Origin: Ailanthus altissimus
Lineage: Eukaryota > Streptophyta > Magnoliopsida > Sapindales > Simaroubaceae
Assembly (NCBI GenBank): GCA_946807835.1
Contig: OX327695.1
Coordinates: forward strand, 24,224,501-24,288,500
DNA length: 64,000 nt
Direction: 5' to 3'
Part shown: piece by piece, positions 11,591 to 24,891 of the stretch
Layout: each line of letters opens with the position of its first letter
How positions within the stretch are numbered: the first letter of the stretch is position 1
Notes under the pieces: generated by a model
Seen by the model: the letters and a program-made list of their open reading frames with translations, nothing else
Databases searched by the model: none
What the model was told of the DNA's origin: nothing
Program-made: the position numbers and the translations under genes

Positions 11591-13746
11591 GAGTAGAAGC
11601 AAAATAGTTGGATGCCCCAGATAGCATTTGAAGGTGCTAATATATGCATGGCCTGGGTTTCTGCCTCTTCATTGAGACCCTTGATTGCTGGGGTGGGTAA
11701 ATTTGTTCATTCATGTTTGTTGCTTGAAATTTTCTTTTTCTTCTTTGGGTACTTGTAGAGTTGGCTTAAGATACTTGTATCATCTCAGGAAGTCATGGTG
11801 ACCTCAAAAGCAGAATTATATGGGTACAACCTTCTACACTTCATGTCCTGCTTATGCCCTATACACAATTGAATCTCTTGCTATTGTAAAAAATTAGCTG
11901 ATTGTGCCCGGTGCAGTTTAATATAATATACAGTGGCATGTTCACTAAATTTCAATTTGAGTCTGCATCCAGGTAATTTATCTAATTGGGCTACACAATG
12001 ATTGACTTAGACCAAAGAATTCAAAACTGGAGCTAAGCTTAGAAATTTGATGAACAGTACTTTAGGAGGAATAGTTTTACTGAAACCAAGAATTTACACA
12101 CTCAGACCGGTAGAAGTTTCTGTTACAAATTTTAGTTTAATTTAGGGAGCATGGTCTGGTTTTGGGCAAAACAAATGGGGAATAAACATAGTTAAACCAA
12201 CAAATGAAAGGTGTGTAATTTGCAGGGAAAAGTATCGCAGTTTTGTACTCGATGCAGAACAGATGTGTATCATCTTGTAAAGCTACAGATCTTTCTGATT
12301 TGCTCAAATAACGTTGTCCTGTGCTTTTTTCTTCGAAAATGCTGGTACACGACCATAGATTTGCTGCTGCACACTGAGAATTGCTTGGAACATTTACTTC
12401 CTAGAACAGAAAAACGAAGCTCCCGCAATATTTATTGAGCGAGAACTTACCGCCAGTAAGAATTGAACTCCTGCAAAGAGATGGTTCATTGTAAGCCCCA
12501 ACCACTTGGGCTATGATGGTAAGCGGACCTTGTTCTAAGCTTTTGATATATCTTGTAACAGTTCACATACTACCTGTGACAAATTTCAATCTCAATCTGG
12601 CCTAAGCCTTAAGCTGGTTCTCTTCGAGAGGCAGAATGGATAACTTAAATAAAATGATGCACCAATGAAATGTTTGTACGCTTTTTTAAAAAAAAAAAAA
12701 AGATACTCTATGCCTGCCTGAAGGTGAGCTTATCAATCTGGAGAGAAGTTGAAGAAATCAAAGTTAATTAGATTCATGGTTATGGGGATCTCTTTTCTAC
12801 TAGTAATTATCATAATTGGGCCATACCCATCAAGTTTTGTTTCCCAAAATTATAATGGTGAGGTCACAATTCATTCTTTGCTTCCTTTCTTTTGGATTCT
12901 TTGGTGATGCTGCGTTCTAGGGAAGCTCGAATGAGGTTGGTATTTTATGAACGTGGCAAAGGGGAACTTTATTGTTGTGTCGGGGCCAGCCCACTGCAAA
13001 ACTTGCTTTTGAAAACATAATAATTAGCAGCAACCTACTTTCCCATGCAAGAAACAAAACAAAAATAACCTACCCCTGCAGCTGCTCTGCATTCAAACTT
13101 CCACAGTATAGTTCCATAATGGAAGTCTTTTTCTACTATCCAAAACCAAAAGACTACTATTTTAAGGGGGAGACTGCAATATTTTGAAACTATTCTGAGA
13201 GCTCGTGTGGGGAAACTGTCTTCTGAAGGGTACTTTTTAAGTAGTGGTCGGTGACAGTGAACCGTTGACAAACTACTGCTCACTGAGAGATGCAGCAATT
13301 GGCTAATGGATTAAACTAATGAATTTTCATTAGCATCATCATTCAGAAATATTATAAATACAAATGAATAAATATAAAATTGAATTAGAAAGCTTCTGGA
13401 TTTTTTTACAAGCCATTATTGCAAAGCTTCTACTCATCAAATATGAATAAATAATGTAACACTGATATGTACAGATAACAAACTTGGTATTCTTATAATA
13501 CTAGATAGCAACTGATAACCAAAACTGAAAAAGTTCTCATGCGTGCACCATTTAAATCACTTCCTGTCTTCATTACATTGGCTGCTTTTGCAAAAAGAAT
13601 CACTTCAACTGCCAGTCATCCATCCAATATCCAAAAACTGTAGATTTCCCTAATCTACACAACTCCAAAGTGACCAAATGGGATTTGAATAATGTAATCC
13701 AGTTTTTAGGACCATCATTTTTAGGACTTCACAGCATCTCTGTAGT
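11591..13746. other. Convergent intergenic region (3' ends of two genes)
   Basis: About 2.1 kb between the stop of the PLP-fold gene (+) and the stop of the oligopeptidase-like gene (-). It should contain both 3'UTRs. Apart from the SINE-like fragment listed separately and a poly-A run at about 12687-12702, I see no coding potential with family resemblance. Confidence 0.6.
12455..12516 (-). mobile_element. tRNA-derived SINE-like fragment
   Basis: Read on the minus strand, the segment contains TAGCCCAAGTGGTTGGGG, which fits the pol III A box, followed about 40 nt later by GGAGTTCAATTCTTAC, which resembles a B box. The pair and its spacing are those of a tRNA-related SINE head. The body and tail are not recognisable, and there is no clear target duplication. 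A decayed tRNA-like sequence is the alternative. Confidence 0.4.
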
Positions 13747-16700
13747 TTAGGACTCCATCATTTTTATGAGAAATGCAGTCTCTAGTGCTGACTCCTTGCA
13801 GTGAAGATATCTATTTTCTTCCACTACATCTGGGGTTAAATTAAGAAGTATTGGATGTTTGGGATCATAAATAGAAGATTCACGTACTCTTGCAACCCAT
13901 TTTGCTGCTTCCCAGACCCCAAATCTGAAAACATTCAAATATTGAAGATTAGCACCACCATGATTATTAACAGGGAAAGAAATTAAGCAAAGGTAGGACA
14001 AATTTCATATTTCTGGAAGGCAAAAGGAAACATTTGTTTATATAAGAATATGAATAAGTGTATATACTTATTCACAAAAGACAAGAAAACATTGAATAAA
14101 AAAGGCCATAAGAAGACAATATTCTGAAACTTAAAGACCACATTTGGTTTCTCATAGAAGTGAATGAAACAATTAAGACTAGACTTATTTTCTCATAGAA
14201 GTGGACAAAACAATGTTATGTCTTCTTATCAAGGAAGCATAACTGTCGATGCCCAAATTGGTAGGTGCAACATTAGTGAGTGCCTCATTCAATAATCAAA
14301 TAAGTGGACATACATTACTAAGGCTGACTGCCCATTTCATCTATATAAACAAGCTCTAATTTGCTTGAAACTAGTTCTAACTGTTTCCATTGGGTTGAAT
14401 GAATCAAAAACCTATAACATCTTAAAATAATCAGACATTGATGGACAAATCGGCAAGAGTTTAAAGAGAAAAAAACCCTCCATGCTGGGCTCCCACTAAA
14501 AACACCTTGAAAACTATCAGTCAATAAGGGTTTAAAGAGAGAAAAAAAAAAAAACACATGGATTAAAGTATGCTTGTAAAGGTGGTCTCCTTACTACCAT
14601 ATATTATAAATGATCACCAGATTATAAGCTAGAGATAAATTTTTAGGAAAACTTACCGTGTATTGAAAGATGATGTTATTAATACAGCTGGATATAAAAT
14701 ATCCTTCTGGATATTGTCATAGGGAGAATAATTACGTATGGCATGGAAATCATCAATGTCTCCAGGGTATCCAAACTCTTCATAGTCAGCAGCTAAAAGT
14801 GGTAAAATGGGATAGAGAAGCGTGTTGGTTGGGTCTAGAAATGGGACCTGAAACAGATAAACATATTATAAGCTTTATAATACAGAAAGAAACCATCTCG
14901 GCGTAAAATTTCAGTTTTGTGTACATAAATAAGAAATGAACAGACTCAATGTATTTATAGGCCATATACTTGAAATGCTAAAAATCAATCCTTTTGGCTC
15001 CTCTTAGTCACAAACAAATTTTATTCAGTGAAGCCTCAATCTGAACAAATTTCAGAAGATATAGAATGAAATTTCTTCCTTGACAAGTATACTATGTGAT
15101 AAGTGAAGAATGTAGAATTATGCAACAAGAACATAAACATAGGTTCATTTGTACCTTCAAAATAGCTGCACGAAATAAATCAGGGCAGCTGTTGATGGCT
15201 GAAGCAACCAAAAGTGCTCCAGCACTATATCCCCATCCAGCTAGCTTGTTATCCTGCACAATCTCGTTCTCAATAAGGAACTTGGCGCAAGAAATATAAT
15301 CTTTGATGGAATTATGCTTCTTTCTACATCTGCTGTCATGATGCCATTTCTTACCCCCACCACCTCCACCCCTGGAAACAGATTGTTGATACCATTGCAT
15401 TACAAGGTAGGTCAAGAAATGCTTAGTAATTAGTAAAAGGTAAATTTTGAGGAAATAATTAATGTCACCAGATGACTTTGAACATGAATAAAGAGGCAGC
15501 TAAAAAAATGAGCCAAAGAAAACTTGCATTACTAACTACTTGAAACACACCTAACGTCAGCATATGCAACAACCCAACCACGATCAAGAAGGCTTTTCAA
15601 CTCATTGCTCCACCGCTTGTCAAGTAATTCACCATAAGCTCCATGTCCATGCAGCAACCCAGGATTTTGATTCTCTTTTTTATACTTGTGGGAGTATACA
15701 ACTGTTAATGGAACCAAAACCCCATCATGTGAAGAGACATCATATTGTTCACAAACATAGAATTCAGAGAGATCATTCCACAAGCTATCATCCTCAGATT
15801 TGACTTCAGTCACAGCATTGCCACTTTTAGTACTCAAAGATTTTTCAATGATGCCAGCAGAAGAGGCAGTTCCATACAAAATTCTAGTTCTTTCATGAAG
15901 CATATTTTGCTGGTGAATGATATTCCACTTTCCATTTGACAAGTCGTAATCAACCACTGCATCAGGCATCTGAAAAAAATTTGGAAGAGAATTTGATTGG
16001 AGACACAATTAGTTCACAATCCAAAAATCATAATCATAAGTTATTTTAGCCTTCAGACTTAAAAATAAATGCTAGTGCATGAACCACCAAGTAATATAAG
16101 TTTAGTCTTCATGAACTTGTTCATGCATGCTATGCTTACAGGATCAGACCTCAAATCTCCGCCTTTAGAACCACATATAAGTCAAATCACACTGGAGAAA
16201 ACAAGAAATTTTAATATTTGTTATCAGTTGTTCAAGATAGGAATCGATTTACATAAACTGCTACAGAAGCTAGTGGTCCAAACTACAGTATTTCTGGTTT
16301 CACCAAAACCAGACATTCAGAAAGAAAACTGTGAAAGAGTGGTCACTTGTATTCCACAACCATGTTTGGATCAGAATTCATTTTAAAGAGTTAGATTTTT
16401 ACAACTAAATACATGTGATATGAAAATAGATAGCACTAGAAGCATGCAGAAACCATCATCTGAAGGTAATAGTAGCAAGCATTCACATACGACAGGCGAT
16501 GATATTGTGAAGCGCATGGTTGAAGAGTAGTAGTCATAGTTTGGTCCTGGTGCAATTTGAGATACATATTTTGGAAGAGGAAGGAAATGAGGATGAAGCT
16601 CCTTCAGATGAACAGCTCCCTGATACAAGAAGAAAAGACATGAGAGAAAGAAAAATTTAGAGCAGAACATCCTTATACTCTTGGACAAAATGTCGCAATT

Positions 16701-19012
16701 GTTGCATAAACACATAATCCAAAAATAGTTGCTTTTGTTGCTTACCTTCCTACTTGGCAACGGTAGAGCAACTGAACAAAGTCTATATTTTCGACCTTCC
16801 CTTAAAATAAGTGACATATGTGTTTTGCAGAAATCAACATCTTCTACAACCAAATCTTGGTCATCAATTAATACACTCTGCAATAAATGAGATAGTGATT
16901 ACTGAAAGACTGAAACATGAAAACATAGCATCTAATCATGCAAAAATATTCACATTCTGATGGACACACTAAGAATTATTCACTAAAGAAAATAAGCAGA
17001 CAGAACAAGAAATTAGAGATCATATTTGTGATGTGCAACAATCCTTCTGCCTTTTTCCTTTTCCCACCTTGCTCTTTATAATCTGGACAAGCATGAATTA
17101 ATATGAAGAAGAAAAGAGTTAACTACGACCTCCCAAATTCGTGGACCAGAGGAAGCATCAACCGGACAACAAAGAAGATAATGATTATCAACTGCTTGAC
17201 CTTCTTTGGCAGCATCTGTAAATAGATAGAGGTATCCCTGATGATGCTCAACTATGCAGTGGGCTAGACCTTCATATTCCCATACTAATGTCATGCCAGA
17301 ATATGGATCAGCAGCATTGATCAGGAAGACCTAAAAGATGCTCATAATTATTATAGAACTTAAAGTTGATGTTATTAATATCAAAAGGTCATAAGTTCAC
17401 TACAAAATGTCTCAAAATGATACCTTTGAAGATGTAGCTGAAAATGTATTTACAGTCACAAAGTGAAAATCTTTTGTGTGTCTTATGTTAACATAAACAT
17501 TTTCATCTTGTTCCTCCATAAGCAAAACATCTTCATCAGTTGATCCAATTATGCTACAGTAAACCCTGAAGAGCAAACAGAAATTTTGAGTTTCATAATT
17601 CAGTAAAGTGATACACAAAGGATTTTAGTTCACTAAGCACCCACCGGTATGGCCTCTTATTGTCATCAGTAATGACATAAAGCAACACCTGACCATCCTT
17701 GGCCCATGCTATATTTGACACCCGAACTGCTTGAGGCTTACTACATAATGCACCAGAATTCAAATTTCTCACAGACAGAACAAAGTAGTCATTGTCTTTA
17801 TCATACATAGTGTATGCAAGAAACTTATGATCCGGTGACACTTCTGATAATTCTTCATAGGAATATCCTACAAAAAGAAAATTATAACAAATAAAAAAAG
17901 TGGTCCAGAAAGGCTAAGAACCAGAAGATACTGTTAAAGCCTATCCTTCATTTCCTTTACTATCAGGTTTGTCAATAATCGGGGGGCTCTGAAGAGAAAG
18001 TACATGAAATCACCTCCAAATCTCTCAGCTTCTTGATTATAATCAAGCAACTTCTGCTCAATTTTCTTGCCAGAAGTAAAATCAAAACCAGCTGCTGGAG
18101 ACTTATTTGAAATGAATTCTTCATTTAAGCTTGCAAGTCTCCGACACAAAACTGGATACTGCTTCCCTTCTTCAACCCGTCGATAGTACAACCTGCGGTT
18201 ACGAAGATCCCCTTGAAATAGTAAAAAAGGACCATTCAGATTCCTCAACTAGAATCCGATTCTCAAACATAATTTCTAATTTCATTCAACCCATCTGGCG
18301 TATGATAAATGTTACCACTACCAGAAACAAGCTATTCAGTTTTTTCAAACGAACAATTTTGTCACTGTTTAAAATTCTGTTTATTAAGCAAATAAATGTG
18401 CTAAAAGAATCCGATGAAGATTATCCTCATCTAATCAATTGATGAAGCATAAGCCAGTCAATGTAATTGAAACATTAACTTTTAACTAATAAAAACATTA
18501 AATTAGCAATTAAAACTTAAAAAAATTAAGTCATTTTTTTTCTACCATCATCAACAGATAAGACCCAAATTCTCCTCAATTTGGCATCGTTTTCTTCCAA
18601 GCCAAACATCTAGCAAAACGAGGTCGTATAATTACCAGGGCCCCCAGCGGAGGGGAGGGGTAGAAAGGTCAAAAGACAAGCAAGAGGCCATTTCGGACTG
18701 GAGCTTAGACTGGAGTCTCTCGGTGTCGGACATCACAGCTTCTGTGTACTTCTCTTCTTGCTCCATGTACATGTCCATGTGTCGCATGGCCACCTTGTCG
18801 TTCAGGCTCGACATCCAGCTGTACGGGTCCTCCCACGTGACGTCGTGAATTGTGAAGCTCTGCGGTTTCTTCGGAGGTTTTGGGGGCGAAGGTGGGGCCG
18901 GAGGTTTCGGCGGTTTTGAAGGCTTGTAGTGACGGAGGTGGATTAGGGAACAGAGGTGGTGGTGGTGGTGCTGGCTGTTGTGGCGAAGGACGGCGGTTAG
19001 GAGGTAGCGCAT
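13747..19012 (-). CDS. Prolyl-oligopeptidase (S9A)-like protein, 11 exons, 795 aa, probable pseudo-peptidase
   Basis: Exons in order of translation: 19012-18636, 18192-18014, 17867-17645, 17565-17424, 17330-17130, 16877-16746, 16619-16491, 15969-15551, 15371-15155, 14847-14657 and 13924-13747. All introns are GT..AG and all phases agree, giving 796 codons including the stop. It begins MRYLLTAVLRH with His- and Pro-rich runs, which may be an organelle presequence, followed by the S9A N-terminal 'WEDPY-WM' motif (about 61-68), a beta-propeller region, and an alpha/beta-hydrolase end. The nucleophile elbow GWGYSAG is present (Ser650). The Asp site reads SFNTRFGVWE (Asn735), and the His site reads TPDVVEENRYLH, with no GHGG motif. 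Two of three triad residues are thus absent. Length and ending (IKMMES) agree with what I recall of Arabidopsis At5g66960 (about 792 aa), so the loss seems family-wide. The start is the only ATG before the conserved region. Confidence 0.92.
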
Positions 19013-19124
19013 TGTAAGAGACGTGTAGGGTTCAGGGTTTAACGGTCTAAAAGAAGAGACGAGTGACGACTCGTTGGTTGAACTTTTAAGACTTCAATTC
19101 GAAAATATTTTCATTATTATTATT

Positions 19125-19375
19125 ATTTTAAGGAAAAAAATGAAATTTATTAAGAAGAATCATAAGCTTTACGAGCTGAAATACTACAACTAAAAAAATC
19201 AGATGGCCAAATAATAGATTCCTCTTAAGTTCAGCGCATGCCTAGCAACTGCGTGAGCCATTTTATTAGTTTCCCTGTCTACTACATATTAACAAAAGAA
19301 GGATTAAAAATAGCTCCATTGAATACAAACATCATCAATAGCATACGAATCAACCACCTTTGTGGTTGGTGTTTA
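19125..19375 (-). mobile_element. 5'-truncated LINE remnant (RNase H-like 3' end)
   Basis: On the minus strand about 19290-19195 reads RETNKMAHAVARHALNLRG. This matches the 'RE-N-VAH-LAR-AL' ending of the RVT_3/RNase H-like domain that closes plant L1-type ORF2 proteins. Upstream sequence to about 19375 has two in-frame stops. Downstream come a short UTR, an AATAAA-like motif and an (AAT)n-rich end at about 19110-19125. The remnant ends only about 100 bp upstream of the oligopeptidase-like ATG, inside its promoter or leader region. Confidence 0.55.
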
Positions 19376-20718
19376 AGTACTTAGATTAACGAGATGTTAA
19401 GTTTGAGTTGAGTCGAAGTTTCTCAAATTATTTGATAAAATTATTGAGATATTAGGTTCGACTTAGGTTAAAATATATCAAATTATTTGAAAAAAAATAT
19501 TTTCATTATTTATTATTGTGAAATTGTCACTGTAACTTTTATATTTTTATTGAATTATCTATCACTTTTTATTTTTATTATTTTTTACTATTAGCTTTTC
19601 TAATTTTAAAACTACGTAATATTATTTATTCATTTTATATGTAACGTTTCTCATACTAAATAAAATCTCAAAATTAATTGATTAATGTATGATCATTCTT
19701 AAAATATATCATTTAAATTTATATATTTTTTTAGAAAATCATATTTATAGATAATTAATTACGATCACTTGACCTTAGGCAACCTTGTATTATGCTTGTT
19801 AAAAAGTCGAATACAAAAATTTATGGATTACGAATTGTACCATTAATTTTTTTTTATTTAAATTGTATCATTAGTTTTGATCATATATTGTTTCCATCTT
19901 GGGAAAAAAAATTCTTTATTAATTAAGGAGTAAATAACTTAAATAATATAAAATCTTGATATTATTGTTTGCTCTTTTAATTCATATGGAATCCCTAGTT
20001 ACAAGTAATGATCTTGTAAGATCACAAAGTATCCATATTAATAGTCATTAAAATTAAGGAATTTGTATGTGTGAAATACTTTCATCCTACCACTTTATGT
20101 ATACTTTCTATAAAATTATTGCAAATGCGTTAGATAAAATAGACTTAGATTGGTTTTAAATCTTGATCTCATAAGTTGATTATAAATAATTTGCTTATTG
20201 GTTTTAAATGTATTCATGCTCTTAAAAGGAGGAAAAAAGCTTAGTAAGGTTTAATTGACACTTAAATTGAATATGTCAAAGGTTTATAATCGTAATGAAT
20301 AGTTATTTTCAAAAGGAATGACGAACCCTCTTAGTGTTTCATATGGATGAAATGTATTTTACCATGCATATCTATTATTTTGTATTTTTATTGAGCAATC
20401 AAGCAGTTCTCTACATACTACAAGAAGTTTAAGATAGGGATTTTTATCTTTTTATTATTTGTGTAGAGCAACTTTTATCGATAATTCAATAAGCAAATCA
20501 AAACAGAGAGACACATGAGTTAAAGTGTGGCAGATATACATAGCACTAGTATCTCTTATCTCTTCTTTTATGTTGACAATAATTTTTTTTTTCTCAAGCT
20601 TGTTTGAAGGAGTGTCTCAAAGTTTAATGTGATTTTGGCTAATTAATTTTTATTTTATCAATAATGTGTGAACTTTGACAATTCCGCAATTTGCTTTAGC
20701 ATATTTGTGTAATAGTAG
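19376..20718. other. AT-rich spacer
   Basis: No reading frame or repeat with family resemblance was found. It separates the upstream region of the oligopeptidase-like gene from the copia A element. It is probably old decayed repeat sequence. Confidence 0.5.
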
Positions 20719-21571
20719 GACCACAACAAAAAAAGCTTAGTCTTAATGCATCTTAGGAATTAATTTTTATATTAATACCAGTTTGTTAAATTTTTTTGGC
20801 ATGCACTCCAAATAAATTCTAAGTGACTTTAGAAGTTTTCAATCACAAGCAATAAAAATGAGAATAAAATTACTATAAAGCTAAAACAATCATACAATTA
20901 AGTTACGTAATTCAATAATAAACGCATACGTCTATAATAGATTACAAGATTATAGCTTCTTTTATTAGTTTACAAAGAACACAGATTATAAAGATCTATC
21001 TTTTAAGAGATTATTAAAAAATATAATGAATAAAGAGATTTCAAATGATCTATTAGTACTTTTTTTGTTCACTCAAAAACTACTTATCACACTCTCTTGG
21101 ACACTCAGAGATCAAGGCTCTTTAACTTTTTATTCTCTCTTTTGAAGTTTCTCTTTAATATTTTTCAATACTTTGTTTTTAAATTTTTTTTAAGAAGTTA
21201 CAATGATTTATATAATATTTACAAAATTGAAAATTTTATTTCTAATTGGAATAAGAGTTTATATTATAAGGGTCCAAAACTGAATTTATGACACAATTCT
21301 ACCAAAAATAGAGTTTTCTTGAATAGGCAATGCTGTGGCGTTCAAGGTTTATCATTGGGGCAGTAATATGACTTCAAGCCAATATTGCAGTATTTTAAAG
21401 CCATCGCTGTAGCATTTGGGCTTGTTGAAATTATTGCTACAGTAATAAGATCTCAACACTGCGTCATTCAAACGTGACTAGGTCCCTTCTTGTGCTTCGT
21501 GCCCCTAATTGCATTTGACTTTTATTTTCGACCTTTGTTTGTCCATCCAATATGTCATTGATCTCATCTTA
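20719..21571 (-). repeat. 3' LTR of copia A
   Basis: It aligns over its length with 25939-26791 at moderate divergence. Shared landmarks are the 'ataccagtttgtt/aaccaatttattg' segment, the 'ctataaagctaaaac' segment, the GC-rich words around 21330-21475, and 'ttttcgacctttgtttgtccatccaa'. A pyrimidine-rich stretch (tcctcttt) right after it fits the complement of a polypurine tract. Confidence 0.75.
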
Positions 21572-21849
21572 ACTCCTCTTTAGTTTCTAACTTAAAATTA
21601 TACTCAAACAAAATTTTAAATCACTAATTCTAACAAACCCACCATTAATTTAAAGTTTTTTTTTAAGAAGTCTTTTAGATACATCCACACCAATATTCTG
21701 TCACTTAGAGTTATATCTACTTAAGTCTTTGTCCAAACTTAACCTATTCTAGGACCGTAATTTTGGTCTCCAAAAAGTATGAATGTTTCTTACCTATAAT
21801 AGCATTCTTCTTGTAATTTATTATGTTCCTTTTGACACCATAACCATAA

Positions 21850-22121
21850 TTCTTTAATGGTTGAAACTTATTTTTGTTATTAGCACCCTTGCCATCTAGT
21901 CCTTTTCAACCCTTATCACTATAATGAGCAAATCTCATGTGTTATCCTCTGGTTTGCATTCCCTTAACAATATTGAGTCACCTATAAGCATTCTATCAAG
22001 CACATATATCATTTTGTGCTTCTTACCCTTTATTATCACCATAGATCATTTCACTATCTATAGTATTTCTTTTTTCGCATTGAATAAACACCCCTCTTAA
22101 TTTAGTTCCATTGGGATATCA
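21850..22121 (-). pseudogene. copia A GAG-pre-integrase remnant
   Basis: Frame-shifted and stop-containing, but on the minus strand it shows MIYVLDRMLIGDSILLRE-like and 'MRFAHYSDKGLK' segments, which resemble the 'WH-RLGH-S-KGL' region of copia pol. It is the continuation of 24897-25049 across the solo LTR. Confidence 0.5.
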
Positions 22122-22125
22122 CATT

Positions 22126-24891
22126 TGTCACGCTCCAGACCCAAAAGATCTGACACACGACATAACTTACATTCATTCAATAATGTGCACACATACAATC
22201 TTAAGATTTCTAGTATATTCTTAAATTCTTATTTATGAGTTGGTCTCATGTTTAAAATATAAACATAAACATTTATTGACAATATTTAAACATTTAATTT
22301 AATTTTTCAGAATTATAACAATTGAATTATGACTGTGGCAATTAGTAAACTAGAGATACGCAGAGTTTTTTCAGAGATTAACATTCTACTACGTCATTAG
22401 TAGCAACTTTGTTACTGAAGCCCAGAATATATTCATTGCGAATTCTTACTTAAAATCAACTCATAACCACACTTAATAAATAATAAATAAGTATTTATTT
22501 AATAGGGACAAATCAGATATCTTAAACTACGTGTCCATAAATGAAACACTTAGCAATCTAGCAACTTAGGGAACCCAAAGAACAGCAGAAGTCTTGCCAA
22601 ATCCGCTAAGCACACATGTACCTTATTTACCTGAAATCACCATAAACTATAATGAGTATAAAACTCAGTAAGCATAATAGTTTTTTATATATCAAATACA
22701 AATACATATATGTACACAATGCATGCATATGATATGCTGTGATGATATCAAAATCATAATCTTATCAAATTACATGTCAGGTAAGCGCTTACACGTTCTT
22801 TCAAAATATATAATAGGAATACAATCACTCACCTACTACTTAGTAGGAATTTCATATCACATATCATATAATGAGCCAAATGTCACTTGTAGGTGACATA
22901 CCATATGAGAGGAATAGTATAAGTGAGGTTTAAATTACACATATATAATGCTCATGCCCGAATGTGAGAGCCAGACCCTCACCTTAATCATCGGTGAGTC
23001 CTCTCACATGCATCAATACGCCACCACACGAATGTGGTGACTCAATCTTCCTTTAGGTACCAATAGGATCCTCTCTACATACGGAACACACAACATATAC
23101 CAATTCCCAAGGAAATGCCACACATAAAGGCTCCATAAATCACATAAAGTGCCTACTAAGTAAATAGTGAGTTCAACTATCCTCAAAACACAAAACGTAT
23201 CTCATGGACATTTTTCACTACAAAAGCTTTCTTTGTTAAACACATTTTATTTTGAAAGCTCACTTTCATAAACACATATATGTTCATGCTAAATGTCAAT
23301 GTTCACATTCATAAACATATGTCTTTCACATTTCATATCAATTATACTTTCGCATAACATAAACATATTTCTAAGCACATTTACAAAATTATACATAGAT
23401 AATTACTATACTTATTATGATTTCAGTAAAAGTCTAGTATACTTACCTCTTAACACTTTCGGGTACAAGACTTAATTCTCTTTAATCTATCAATGGAGAT
23501 TAATCCTTTTATAAGCCTCATAATTCACACAAAATACTTTAAATAGCTTACAAAATTATATATATTGCATTTATCACATTGAATTGGTCTAATTACTTGG
23601 TTTCTCAAAACCTATCATTCTGACCACTTACACTTAACAAAATTTTCTCATACATCAAATGATGTCCAATTACTCCAAAATTAGAATATATCATTCTTGA
23701 CTCATATATTCTTCTGTATGAATATTATATCATAATTTCTATACAATTCATTCCATAAACACCATCAAATCCAACTATTATCCTGACAGGATCAAGATAT
23801 TTACTGAACAGTATTCAATCTCCTAATTTTATAAAATTATATACTAAATCAAAAATTATAAAACTATCATAGAATTACTCTTGACACATATCTAAATTCA
23901 TAATAATTATTTTATTTCAAAATCACTTCCAAAAGTATTTTAAAACTATTTTATTCTATAACTTTAAAAATCTGTTAATCAAATACTGCAATGAGCTGAC
24001 ACTCTTTAGAAAATCATAACAATTTAATCACATTGATCTAAATTCGCAATTTTGACTATATCATATTAGACATATAAAATTATCATATTTCATAAATTCA
24101 TAATTTTTAAAGATCATTTAAGGAATCAAAAATTATATGTCACTGTATCATGCTGTTAATATAGGAAGTTTTTAGAATTTTAGGGTTATTTTGGTAAATT
24201 CACTAAAAATTCAATTTCTGAAATTCTTAATCGATTCAAAGTCTCAAATGATTCTAGATATGTCTAATTTCATATACTCAAAATCTAAAACCAGAATTAA
24301 AACACAATAATTTATAAAAATTTTGCATCAGGATACTATCAAGAAGAAATTCTGCAATTCATCATGATTTATCAAGTTATCTACATAATCATCATCAATT
24401 CTCATAATATCTTACGAAATCCACATCAAATCCTCAATTGTACATATTTAAAAAATAAAAAATTAAAGGAATTAACTAAATTAACACCAAGAAACTAAGA
24501 AATAGTTATGATATACCTCTTAAAACTCCAAATTCCAATTTCTTCTTCTTCTTCTCTTTCTCTCCCCTCTATTTCTCTCTTTTATCTCTCTAAAGGGGTG
24601 GCTCCATCCAAAAATGAGTAAATTAGGGTTTAAAATGTGTATTTCTATACTAAGAGGCTAACTTTTAATATTTATAAATTAACCCTTAAAACTTTCAAAG
24701 TATTATAATTTGGTCCCTAAAATAAATTTAAAGTCTTACAAATAAACTCAATATTAATAATATATCCTTAATCTATAAAAGAAATACTAATAACAATACA
24801 TAACTTAAGTATCATCCACATAAAAATAAAATATGAATATATACAAGTACAAATATTTATTTTTTCCGATTGTGGATAAGTGGTTACTACA
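22126..24891 (+). mobile_element. Long solo LTR (2,766 bp), copy 1, nested in copia A
   Basis: It begins TGTCACGCTCCAGACCC and ends GTGGTTACTACA, giving TG..CA termini. It is flanked by a perfect 5-bp duplication, acatt (22121-22125 and 24892-24896). No primer-binding site, polypurine tract or internal coding region is present, so it is a solo LTR left by LTR-LTR recombination. The TGTCACGC start and great length are what I associate with plant Ty3-type elements; the lineage is not assigned. A CT-rich tract (about 24540-24590) lies near its right end. A second, diverged copy occurs in the opposite orientation at 55957-58565. Confidence 0.88.

Noticed and set aside
18181..18210. Earlier acceptor (cag at about 18213) for exon 2 of the oligopeptidase-like gene
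   Set aside because: It would put the exon out of phase with exon 1 and create a stop; the acceptor before 18192 gives W-LYYRR, in phase and as in the family.
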